Shown: positions 1-6,727 of the stretch, in pieces | Layout of the letters: each line of letters opens with the position of its first letter | Position numbering within the stretch: position 1 is the stretch's first letter | Origin: a bacterium | GTDB taxonomy: Bacteria; Bacteroidota; Ignavibacteria; Kapaibacteriales; UBA2268 | Direction of reading: 5' to 3' | Assembly (NCBI GenBank): GCA_030426865.1 | Contig: JAUHXN010000136.1 | Span: 1 to 7,512 of the forward strand | Length of the DNA: 7,512 nt | Notes under the pieces: generated by a model | The model's input: only the letters and a program-made list of their open reading frames with translations | What the model was told of the DNA's origin: nothing | Databases searched by the model: none | Translations under genes and position numbers: made by a program

Positions 1-1008
1 TTGATCAAACACTATTTCATCTGTGAATGTTAATTCTGGTAACTTATCCGAATTTTTGAAATATTCATCACCTTTCGAATTGACACCAGTATAATACATC
101 CACGTACTAAATTCACAAAAATCATTTACTAAGTCACCAGATTTTGATAATAATGCATTATTAAGAGCATCTGCCTTTTTAGTATTTTTAGTTAATTCAT
201 TCCATAGTTCTAACTGAATTCCATCTCCATACTTCTTGTAAGTGTACTGAAAAAATAAGGCCATACTATAACCAGCATCAGCACTGTTTTCGTTTGTAAG
301 GGACATATTCGTTGGGTATTCGAACCAATTTTTTACCCACTGCATATAATCTAATATCTCTGGGAAAAAGCGATACTCCATAAATGTTGAAGTCATCTCC
401 GCTAGAACACGAGAATTATTATCCGTCATGTAGTACTGGATAGCATGGTGAAATTCGTGAAATATCGTAATTTTTAACCCGTCAATCCCTGTAGTTCTGA
501 ATTTTGCTGTTTCTAGATAGTCATTGTCGAGTACCATAAATGACGTTCTGAAATTAGAATTCCCTGGAAATGAACTGGATTCAGGTTGCATAGCACCATA
601 GTAAGGTGTATTTTTCAATTCTTTGATAAATATATCATACATAGTAGTTCCACTGAACATACTGTCTATTTCAGAGAAAGGAAAACCTAATTCTATTACT
701 TCTTTTTGATAAGCTAGTTCTGCGTAGTAAGCAACTGAATCTATATAATCTGGAATACCATTATTATTTAAATCTCTATTATCTACCGCATTGAATCCTG
801 TCACATCATAGTGAATTGCAAAGTGTTTATCTTCGGTTATTAATAGTTGTTGCATTTCTTCACGAGAAATCTCGTTCGTCATAACACTATTTTGTTTGCC
901 ATTGTGGAGGTTATCCAAAGCTTCAGGGTAGTAACATTTGTGACTATCGCTCGAGTAAGCATTAGAAAAAGCAAAAGTGATAAAAACTAATAAAAGGTAC
1001 TTTTTCAT
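1..1008 (-). CDS. Secreted HEFHH zinc metalloprotease, MXAN_6640-like (C-terminus cut by window edge)
   Basis: This frame is open from the ATG at 1008-1006 to the left edge, giving 336 residues with no stop. Residues 1-17 look like a signal peptide: a KK start, a hydrophobic stretch and a probable cleavage after SNA, so the protein should be exported. Residues 79-90 read DLNNNGIPDYID, a DxNxNGxxDxxD calcium loop like those of thrombospondin type 3 repeats. Residues 184-188 are HEFHH, a zincin HExxH motif. Glu203 (AEMTSTFMEY) is a plausible third zinc ligand. A calcium loop ahead of a HEFHHAIQ-type site matches what I recall of the MXAN_6640 family of putative metalloproteases; the substrate is unknown. 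Relatives in FCB bacteria often end in a secretion or sorting domain, which would lie beyond the edge here. The gene starts 54 bp after the Fn3-like gene on the same strand, so co-transcription is likely. There is no Shine-Dalgarno sequence. Confidence 0.82.
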   Translation of the reverse strand, partial: MKKYLLLVFITFAFSNAYSSDSHKCYYPEALDNLHNGKQNSVMTNEISREEMQQLLITEDKHFAIHYDVTGFNAVDNRDLNNNGIPDYIDSVAYYAELAYQKEVIELGFPFSEIDSMFSGTTMYDIFIKELKNTPYYGAMQPESSSFPGNSNFRTSFMVLDNDYLETAKFRTTGIDGLKITIFHEFHHAIQYYMTDNNSRVLAEMTSTFMEYRFFPEILDYMQWVKNWFEYPTNMSLTNENSADAGYSMALFFQYTYKKYGDGIQLELWNELTKNTKKADALNNALLSKSGDLVNDFCEFSTWMYYTGVNSKGDEYFKNSDKLPELTFTDEIVFDQ

Positions 1009-1062
1009 AAAAGTATTTAACCAGAGAAATAAGATAATGTGAAAGACAGCGAAAAGAAAGAA

Positions 1063-1482
1063 TTAACGGAATAGCTCCTTAATCATTCCCCAAGTTCTTT
1101 TAACAGAACTGACATTGTGGCTTATTTGGATTTCTTCCGAATCTTTGGAAGTGCCATTATCATATCGAACTTTAATTTTATATTTCAAATCAATTGTTTC
1201 TTGAACTTGAGCATTTTTTGCGTTTTTAATAAATGCTTCAACATCTACGTGTTTATAGCTAGTATTATTACCTTTTGCTTCTTTATCAGCAATTTTAGTA
1301 AATATTCCATTATTTGCACGATATAATTCGTAGCTTTTCACTTTCGTTTCACTACCCAATATCCATTCTACTACAACATTATCGCCCTCTGGTCTAGCGT
1401 TGATACGCGAGAAATCAAGCGAGCTAGCTAGTAGCGTTAATGCTGCTAAAAGGAAAAAAGATATGTAAATTATTTTCTTCAT
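1063..1482 (-). CDS. Small secreted fibronectin type III-like protein
   Basis: The protein has 139 residues and starts at ATG 1482-1480. Residues 1-20 form a signal peptide (MKK, then a hydrophobic core ending LLASS), so it is probably periplasmic, secreted or surface-bound. Residues 24-121 look like a single Fn3/Ig-type beta-sandwich: a VVVEWILGSE strand, then VKSYELYRANNGIFTKI, and near the end YKIKVRYDNGTSKDSEEI. This order (Trp in strand B, Tyr-x-Leu-Tyr-Arg in strand C, Tyr-x-x-x-Val in strand F) is typical of Fn3 modules in Bacteroidota and Ignavibacteria. The tail, residues 125-139, is basic and aromatic (SSVKRTWGMIKELFR) and lies outside the fold. It could be a binding or sorting tail. 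The function is unknown; there are no catalytic motifs. The gene probably leads an operon with the metalloprotease 54 bp downstream. The complementary frame across this gene carries a shorter open reading frame with no protein-like features. Confidence 0.8.
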   Translation of the reverse strand: MKKIIYISFFLLAALTLLASSLDFSRINARPEGDNVVVEWILGSETKVKSYELYRANNGIFTKIADKEAKGNNTSYKHVDVEAFIKNAKNAQVQETIDLKYKIKVRYDNGTSKDSEEIQISHNVSSVKRTWGMIKELFR

Positions 1483-1560
1483 CTTCGTAATTTAATTAAT
1501 TTATTTCAATTTTAAAACTACTTACCTAACGTTATAACAATCCGAATAGATTTTTAGTTA

Positions 1561-1568
1561 CAAATTTA
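1561..1568 (-). promoter_or_regulatory. Possible Bacteroidota-type -7 element for the Fn3-like gene
   Basis: On the minus strand these bases read TAAATTTG, a full match to the Bacteroidota -7 consensus TAnnTTTG. They lie about 80 bases before the start at 1482. No clear -33 TTTG is found at the usual 19-21 base spacing, and the 228-bp spacer is so AT-rich that chance matches are expected. Nothing else in 1483-1710 looks gene-like; it should also hold the rarA promoter. Confidence 0.2.
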
Positions 1569-1710
1569 ATCATTACTATTAATAATACTATAAATTATGC
1601 GTTAAGTTTCTATTAATCAGCAATAAACTTGCCGAATTAATAACATATTTCATTTTTTTATAAAACTATTACTAATTTGAATTATTATAATTTAACTAAT
1701 CTTATTCCTT

Positions 1711-3033
1711 ATGGATGGTCTTTTCAACGATATAAACAAAGCTAAAAAGCTAAGAAATACTCCTCTAGCTGAGAGAGCAAGACCTAAATCCATTGATGAA
1801 GTTGCTGGACAACAGCATTTGATAGGAGAGAATGGACCGCTTCGTATGTTTTTCGAAACTGGTAATTTCCCATCTATTATATTTTGGGGACCACCAGGAG
1901 TAGGTAAAACAACATTCGCTAGTTTGATAGCTGAAGCAGGTGATTTCAATTATACTCGTATTTCTGCCATAGAATCTGGTGTAAAGGAAATAAGAGAGAT
2001 TATAGCTAGATCTAAAATTAACTTTGAGAATGGAAAAAAGAATCTGCTATTTATTGACGAGATTCACAGATTCAATAAATCACAACAAGATGCATTGCTA
2101 CACGCAGTAGAAACTGGAATACTCACTCTAATAGGGGCTACCACAGAAAACCCTTCTTTTGAAGTAAACGGTGCTTTACTTAGTCGGTGTAATGTTTACA
2201 AGCTCAATCATCTGGAAAATGACGAAGTTCGTGGTCTGATAGAGCGTGTATTAGAAACTGATATAATTCTTTCTGAATTGAAAATAGATATCAAAGACTG
2301 GGATACACTAATCACTCTTTCTGGTGGTGATGGTCGTACTTCAGTTAATGTTTTAGAAACAGCTATAAAATTTAGTAAGCCATCAGAAGATGGAACTATT
2401 ATACTTGACACAAAGCTATTTGAAAGTTCACTATTGCGAAGAGTAGCCAAATATGATAAAAAAGGTGATAATCATTATGATACTATCTCTGCTTTCATCA
2501 AATCTATGCGTGGCTCTGACCCCGATGCAGCACTGATTTGGTTAGCTAAGATGATAGAAGCGGGCGAAGACCCGAAATTTATAGCTCGGCGATTAGTTAT
2601 TTTCGCAAGTGAGGATATTGGTAATGCAGATACAAATGCACTTCGTATAGCTACTTCAGTTTTCGAAGCTGTAAACCTAATAGGTATGCCTGAAGCTGGT
2701 ATTAATTTAGCTCAAGGAGTCACATATTTGGCATCAGCACCTAAATCGAATGCTTCCTATACTGCATATAATGATGCTTTGGATTTTGTACGTAAATCTG
2801 GAGAGCTGCAAGTACCCTTACATTTGCGTAACGCACCTACTAAGCTAATGAAAGATGAAGGTTACGGTAAAGAATACAAATATCCACACGATTTTGGTGG
2901 TTTTGTAGAGCAGAATTATTTCCCAATTAATGTTAAAAAACGCTATTTTTACAGTCCTAAAAATTCTGGTTTAGAAAAGAAAATTAAGGAAAGGTTGGAT
3001 TTCTTGTGGAACAAAAAAGACGATAATAATTGA
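1711..3033 (+). CDS. rarA: Replication-associated recombination AAA+ ATPase RarA/MgsA
   Basis: The protein has 440 residues, the usual length for the RarA/MgsA/WRNIP1 family. These clamp-loader-like AAA+ ATPases act in the cytoplasm at stalled replication forks. All family signatures are present. The N-terminal PLAERARPKSIDEVAGQQHL (18-37) supports the ATG at 1711. Walker A is GPPGVGKT (60-67) and Walker B is LLFIDEIH (112-119), followed by RFNKSQQDALL. Sensor 1 is IGATTENPSF (141-150), Arg159 in LLSRC is the arginine finger, and Arg209 in GGDGRTSVNVLE is in the sensor 2 region. The family C-terminal domain starts near residue 256 (HYDTISAFIKSMRGSDPDAA) and includes ARRLVIFASEDIGNAD (292-307) and the AYNDAL region. 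Its stop overlaps the mltG start, so the two are probably one transcript. The 5' flank has no Shine-Dalgarno sequence. Confidence 0.96.
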   Translation: MDGLFNDINKAKKLRNTPLAERARPKSIDEVAGQQHLIGENGPLRMFFETGNFPSIIFWGPPGVGKTTFASLIAEAGDFNYTRISAIESGVKEIREIIARSKINFENGKKNLLFIDEIHRFNKSQQDALLHAVETGILTLIGATTENPSFEVNGALLSRCNVYKLNHLENDEVRGLIERVLETDIILSELKIDIKDWDTLITLSGGDGRTSVNVLETAIKFSKPSEDGTIILDTKLFESSLLRRVAKYDKKGDNHYDTISAFIKSMRGSDPDAALIWLAKMIEAGEDPKFIARRLVIFASEDIGNADTNALRIATSVFEAVNLIGMPEAGINLAQGVTYLASAPKSNASYTAYNDALDFVRKSGELQVPLHLRNAPTKLMKDEGYGKEYKYPHDFGGFVEQNYFPINVKKRYFYSPKNSGLEKKIKERLDFLWNKKDDNN

Positions 3034-4040
3034 AAAAAATATTTTATACTTTAGTAATATCTGTACTTATTCTAATACTTCTATTTATTAGTTATTCGAA
3101 CTCTAAGATGAGTGAGCTACCTTCATTCAGTGATACGGTTACTGTTTTCGTACCAAAAAATTCATCAGTTAATACTATAGTTGAGAAGTTCAACGAACGT
3201 GATTTACTTCAACCATCTTGGTTGTTTTCTAACTACATTAAAATAAAGATGAAATTAGAAGGTAAATCTGTATTTGCAGGATATTATGATATATCACCAA
3301 GCAATGCTAACGAAGATATAATAGAAAAACTCTTTACTGGTGGATATGCAAAAACTATTAAAGTAACGATACCTGAAGGATTAAGCAATAAGGAAACAGC
3401 AGAGTTAATAGCAGAAAAGCTCAACTTGGATGCGAAAAGATTTCTCGAATTAGCTAACTCAGACAGTTTGCTAAGGGCATGGAACATACCAGCTAAATCT
3501 AGCATAGGGTATTTATTACCTGAGACTTATGAGTTTTACGGAGATGAATCAGAGCAAGTAGTTATAGATAAATTGCTGAAACATCACTTTGACTTCTGGA
3601 CTGACGATAGAGAGCAAGATTTAAAAACAACAAAATTAACCAAACATAAACTTTTGGCTATAGCATCTATAGTACAAGCAGAGACACCACTGAAATCGGA
3701 ACTACCTACAGTTGCGGGGCTATATCTTAACCGTGTGAAAAAAGGAATGCTATTGCAAGCTGACCCTACAGTTCAGTTCGCCGTTGGTGAGAAGAAGAGA
3801 TTACTTCACAAGGACTTGGAAGTTGATAGCCCATATAATACTTACAAATATGCTGGTATTCCTCCTGGACCAATTAATAACCCTGGTAAAGACGCAATCA
3901 AGGCATGTTTAAACCCAGAAGTACACGACTTTTTGTTTATGGTCGCTTATGGCGATGGTTCAGGCGCACACTACTTTGCAAAAACTAATGCTGAGCACTC
4001 TCGGAATGTAGCAAAATACAGAAGAGCACGAGGAAGATAG
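3030..4040 (+). CDS. mltG: Endolytic murein transglycosylase MltG (YceG-like)
   Basis: MltG is an inner-membrane lytic transglycosylase that cuts nascent peptidoglycan strands and is thought to set glycan chain length. The 336 residues match the family. Residues 4-22 are one membrane anchor, with the rest periplasmic. Residues 36-105 look like the LysM-like N-terminal part (VPKNSSVNTIVEKF...). The catalytic YceG domain has IASIVQAET (211-219) with Glu218 as the expected catalytic acid, then AGLYLNRVKKGMLLQADPTV (229-248) and SPYNTY..GIPPGPINNPG (267-286). The start is TTG at 3030-3032: the preceding in-frame codon is TAA, and the next ATG (codon 27) would remove the membrane anchor. The start overlaps the rarA stop as TTGA, suggesting translational coupling. 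In many bacteria mltG sits beside other housekeeping genes such as tmk or ruvX; pairing with rarA is less familiar to me. Confidence 0.95.
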   Translation: MKKIFYTLVISVLILILLFISYSNSKMSELPSFSDTVTVFVPKNSSVNTIVEKFNERDLLQPSWLFSNYIKIKMKLEGKSVFAGYYDISPSNANEDIIEKLFTGGYAKTIKVTIPEGLSNKETAELIAEKLNLDAKRFLELANSDSLLRAWNIPAKSSIGYLLPETYEFYGDESEQVVIDKLLKHHFDFWTDDREQDLKTTKLTKHKLLAIASIVQAETPLKSELPTVAGLYLNRVKKGMLLQADPTVQFAVGEKKRLLHKDLEVDSPYNTYKYAGIPPGPINNPGKDAIKACLNPEVHDFLFMVAYGDGSGAHYFAKTNAEHSRNVAKYRRARGR

Positions 4041-4054
4041 ATATTTAAGTGCTT

Positions 4055-4071
4055 TAGAATCAATTATTCTA
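4055..4071 (+). terminator. Weak hairpin after mltG
   Basis: TAGAAT (4055-4060) pairs perfectly with ATTCTA (4066-4071) around a 5-base loop, 14 bases after the mltG stop. The following bases are T-rich but broken (TAATTATTCC). With six base pairs and a single G-C pair this is a weak stem, so it is at best an inefficient terminator of the rarA-mltG transcript. Confidence 0.2.
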
Positions 4072-4082
4072 TAATTATTCCC

Positions 4083-4090
4083 TAAATTTG
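4083..4090 (+). promoter_or_regulatory. Possible Bacteroidota-type -7 element for the M16 peptidase gene
   Basis: TAAATTTG fits TAnnTTTG exactly and lies 35 bases before the ATG at 4126, which would give a leader of about 30 bases. No good TTTG lies at the -33 distance; the nearest T-rich tract is CTTTAG at 4052-4057. Two copies of AATTATTC (4062-4069 and 4073-4080), 11 bases apart, lie just upstream. The element suggests the peptidase gene may have its own promoter, but the evidence is weak. Confidence 0.22.
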
Positions 4091-4125
4091 AAATCAATTT
4101 TTGAACAATATTTTATATTTCTCTA

Positions 4126-5397
4126 ATGAAAGTTTACAAGCGTCAATTCAAATCTGGACTAAGAGCAGTCATAATCCCTAAAACAACTACACCAATTGTA
4201 ACGGTTAATATTTCGTATCAAGTGGGGTCTAAAGACGAAAAAGTTGGCAAAACAGGATTGGCTCACTTATTCGAACACCTAATGTTCGAAGGGACTCCGA
4301 ATGTACCAAAAGGCAAATTCGACCAGATATGCTCCGAAGCTGGTGGCACTAATAACGCTTATACTACTTACGATTGGACAACATATTATATGACTGTTCC
4401 AAAAACCCAACTAGAGTTAGCTTTGTGGTTAGAAGCGGATAGACTATATAATTTCGAATTACAACAAAGTGTTCTTGATGTTCAAAAAGACGTTGTTACA
4501 GAAGAAATATATCAAACTGTAATAGATAGACCATACGGTCAATGGAGAGACCATCTTTCTACTATAGCATTTCGGAATGATTGTTCTTATTCTTGGGAAG
4601 TGCAGGGATTAATAGACGATGTTAGGAGTGTAACTCTTGAAGACGCAAATGATTTCAGAAATAGATATTATAAGCCAAAAAATGCTGTATTGAGTATTTG
4701 CGGTGATGTAGATGTAGAATCGACTTTTTCACTGATAGAGAAATATTTCAATGAAGGAAATGGTACAACGGATATAGTTGAAAGAAATCAATTCGTTCCT
4801 GAGATGAGACTTACAGGTGGGGTTGCAAGTTACGAAGATAATGTACCTCATAGTGCAGTATTTGTTTCATTCCATTGTGCAGGATTTGCGGAGGGACCAG
4901 AGGACTATGTAGCTAAAGTTTACACAGATATAATGGCCCGTGGCCGTAGCTCTAAGCTTTACAACTCACTTGTATATGAAAAAGAGATAGCTTCACATGC
5001 CGGTGTTTTCTTTGATAAAAGAGAAAATTCATCTCTACTTACATTCTTTATAATTGCTAATGAGAATACGACTTCTTGTGATGAACTATATGAAGCAATG
5101 ATGACCGAGATTATAAGCGCTAAGAAATCTTCATTCTTTGCATCAGATTTGGAACGCTCTAAAAATTATGTAAAAACTTCCATTAGTAATAGTTTCCTTA
5201 AAACAGGTGGAATTGCTGATTTAGTTTCTACAAAAGAAATGTTTGAGAATGATCCTGAAGCTGCATTTAACCTAGTAGAAAAATACGATGCTATAACTAT
5301 GGAAGACATAGAACAGTTTATGGAGAAAAGGATACTCGAAGACAAGGCAATACGAGTAGATGTAGTACCTAAACCAGAAATAGATGATGAAGAATAA
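4126..5397 (+). CDS. M16B-type zinc metallopeptidase (insulinase/processing-peptidase family)
   Basis: The protein has 423 residues, the usual size of a single-unit M16B peptidase. The inverted zinc motif HLFEH is at 47-51 (His47, Glu50 as general base, His51) within GLAHLFEHLMFEGTPNVPKG. Glu127 in VVTEEI, 76 residues after His51, fits the third zinc ligand. The second half (from about 230) contains RGRSSKLYNSLVYEKEIA (272-289), which matches the region carrying the Arg/Tyr substrate-binding pair. The chain thus seems to hold both halves of an active unit and may work as a homodimer. No signal peptide or membrane segment is visible: the chain opens KVYKRQFKSGLRAVI, the normal first strand of the domain. 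It is therefore predicted to be cytoplasmic unless exported another way. The substrate is unknown; peptide degradation or processing is the family role. No partner M16 gene lies next to it in the window. Confidence 0.92.
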   Translation: MKVYKRQFKSGLRAVIIPKTTTPIVTVNISYQVGSKDEKVGKTGLAHLFEHLMFEGTPNVPKGKFDQICSEAGGTNNAYTTYDWTTYYMTVPKTQLELALWLEADRLYNFELQQSVLDVQKDVVTEEIYQTVIDRPYGQWRDHLSTIAFRNDCSYSWEVQGLIDDVRSVTLEDANDFRNRYYKPKNAVLSICGDVDVESTFSLIEKYFNEGNGTTDIVERNQFVPEMRLTGGVASYEDNVPHSAVFVSFHCAGFAEGPEDYVAKVYTDIMARGRSSKLYNSLVYEKEIASHAGVFFDKRENSSLLTFFIIANENTTSCDELYEAMMTEIISAKKSSFFASDLERSKNYVKTSISNSFLKTGGIADLVSTKEMFENDPEAAFNLVEKYDAITMEDIEQFMEKRILEDKAIRVDVVPKPEIDDEE

Positions 5398-5409
5398 TTT
5401 ACTTCATTA
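5385..5409. terminator. Hairpin across the convergent stop codons
   Basis: TGATGAAG (5385-5392) pairs with CTTCATTA (5402-5409) over eight pairs, one of them a G-T wobble, with a 9-base loop that contains the peptidase stop and part of the queA stop. With only one base between the two stop codons, any terminator must overlap coding sequence, and this symmetric stem could serve both strands. Neither side has a strong T tract, so the call is tentative. Confidence 0.3.
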
Positions 5410-6583
5410 GTAAACTCGAATCGCCGTAGCTCAGAAATCTATAATTATTATCTAAGGCAGACTTGTAAATATCAGTCCACATTTCACCAACAAAAGCCGA
5501 TACTAATAATAGAAGTGTACTTTTCGGAACATGATAATTAGTAAAAAGTCCATCTGTGAATTTAAACTCATATCCTGGTACTATTATCAATTCTGTTTTC
5601 CCCTGTATTATACTATTATCTGTAGAGTTAATCAGATTCGTAAGTGATTCCAAAGGTGAAAGTACATTATCATTTTCATAGGGAGCCCATTGGTGTACAA
5701 TCGATGATTCAGTAAACTCAGTTATATTGTTGCCTGCCCAGAATAAAGACTCGAGAGTTCTAATACTAGTAGTCCCAACACAAACGATATTTCTTTCTTC
5801 CTCTAAATCTTGCTTCAAATCTTGAAGTAGTGATTTATTAATAGAAAACATTTCGGAGTGCATTTTATGCTCACTCACATTATCAGTGCTTACTGGCAAG
5901 AAAGTACCCGGTCCAACGTGCAGTGTCAGCTCTCTTATTTTCACACCCTTTTCTTTTAACTTAGCTATTACTTCACTTGTAAAGTGAAGCCCAGCAGTAG
6001 GTGCGGCTATGGAGCCATTATCTTTTGCGAATACAGTTTGGTAGTTCTCTTTATCTGCCTCTTCCGATTCTCTATTCAAATATGGAGGTAAAGGTAAAAC
6101 ACCCGAATTGAGTAATAACTCAGAAAAAGTGCCATTTTCCCATCTCAGTCGTACCGTAACTTCGTTCGCTTCTTTTTCTAATACTTCGGCAGTTAATTGA
6201 CCATTTACATCTTCCAACACAGAACCTACTCTTATTCTTTTCCCCCCAATTATTGCTTTCCAGATTGCTGTCCCGGTTGCTTGTAGTGCTATTTGCGGAT
6301 CATTCGAAGGTTCAATTGGTTCAACTAATAGTATCTCCGCCCTACCACCAGTTTCTTTTACCATATAAAAGCGACCAGAGATTACTTTTGTCTTATTGAT
6401 ATATAGAGATATATTTTCTGGTAATATGTCAATCACGTCTTCAAAAACATGGTGAGAAATACTACTAGTGGATGATTTCGCTAGAAGAAGTTTTGATTTA
6501 GATCTATTACTCAGCGGATATTTTGCAATTCTATCTTCAGGTAAATCGTAGTCAAAATCATTTATATTAATATTAGGTAACAT
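5399..6583 (-). CDS. queA: tRNA preQ1(34) S-adenosylmethionine ribosyltransferase-isomerase QueA
   Basis: QueA transfers and isomerises the ribosyl group of S-adenosylmethionine onto 7-aminomethyl-7-deazaguanine at tRNA position 34, giving epoxyqueuosine, in the cytoplasm. Signatures run the whole length: FDYDLPEDRIAKYPL (10-24), GGRAEILLVEP (79-89), PLPPYLNR (164-171), YQTVFAKDNGSIAAPTAGLH (181-200), LTLHVGPGTFLPV (219-231), HKMHSEMF (239-246), VGTTSIRTLES (269-279), VPGYEFKFTDGLFTNYHVPK (335-354), LLLLVSAFVGEMW (357-369) and YRFLSYGD (381-388). At 394 residues it is longer than the E. coli enzyme (about 356) and resembles the longer Bacteroidota form. One oddity is that residues 63-71 read NKTKVISGR, where the usual sequence is N(D/N)T(R/K)VIPAR. 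It starts at ATG 6583-6581 after an A-rich leader with no clear Shine-Dalgarno sequence. No other queuosine gene is in the window. Confidence 0.96.
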   Translation of the reverse strand: MLPNININDFDYDLPEDRIAKYPLSNRSKSKLLLAKSSTSSISHHVFEDVIDILPENISLYINKTKVISGRFYMVKETGGRAEILLVEPIEPSNDPQIALQATGTAIWKAIIGGKRIRVGSVLEDVNGQLTAEVLEKEANEVTVRLRWENGTFSELLLNSGVLPLPPYLNRESEEADKENYQTVFAKDNGSIAAPTAGLHFTSEVIAKLKEKGVKIRELTLHVGPGTFLPVSTDNVSEHKMHSEMFSINKSLLQDLKQDLEEERNIVCVGTTSIRTLESLFWAGNNITEFTESSIVHQWAPYENDNVLSPLESLTNLINSTDNSIIQGKTELIIVPGYEFKFTDGLFTNYHVPKSTLLLLVSAFVGEMWTDIYKSALDNNYRFLSYGDSSLLMK

Positions 6584-6659
6584 ATTTTCTTTTTTACTGC
6601 TTTTTTTTTGTGCAATTTAATAGAAATATTAATTGAAAGTAGAATCAGACTATTTTAAT

Positions 6660-6688
6660 TTCATACCCATAATTTTGTAAATTGTCAA
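6660..6688 (-). promoter_or_regulatory. Sigma70-like promoter for queA
   Basis: On the minus strand, TTGACA (6688-6683) is followed after exactly 17 bases by TATGAA (6665-6660). This is a perfect -35 and a four-of-six -10. A transcript would begin near 6652 and carry a leader of about 70 bases ending in an A-rich stretch before the ATG. Bacteroidota proper rarely use this consensus, so the site could be chance or could reflect a lineage with more classical promoters. Confidence 0.35.
6670..6677 (+). promoter_or_regulatory. Possible Bacteroidota-type -7 element for the DUF6263-like gene
   Basis: TAATTTTG fits TAnnTTTG and would place a start near 6684, about 44 bases before the ATG at 6728. 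No -33 TTTG is seen at normal spacing. It lies inside the spacer of the opposing TTGACA/TATGAA promoter candidate, so the two could compete if both are real. Confidence 0.18.
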
Positions 6689-6727
6689 TTCAAGCATTTC
6701 AAAATCACTAAAAACAGCAATTATATT

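Noticed and set aside
1117..1326. Open frame on the plus strand, antisense to the Fn3-like gene
   Set aside because: Its translation is a Phe/Ile-rich shadow of the real minus-strand gene, with no domain or leader of its own.
1527..1538. Overlapping palindromes TAACGTTA and GTTATAAC as an operator
   Set aside because: Short AT-rich palindromes with no link to a regulator gene or a clear promoter.
1686..1691. Exact TATAAT before rarA
   Set aside because: No -35 lies at a usable distance, it is only 19 bases before the ATG, and such hexamers are expected in this AT-rich spacer.
1692..1949. Minus-strand open frame over the start of rarA
   Set aside because: It is a shadow of the Walker A region of rarA, with no protein-like features.
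2208..2450. Minus-strand open frame inside rarA
   Set aside because: Ser-rich antisense shadow of a well-supported gene.
3284..3505. Minus-strand open frame inside mltG
   Set aside because: Antisense shadow, with no start context or domain.
6601..6609. Run of nine T as a terminator on the plus strand
   Set aside because: No stem precedes it and no plus-strand gene ends there; on the other strand it is simply the A-rich queA leader.
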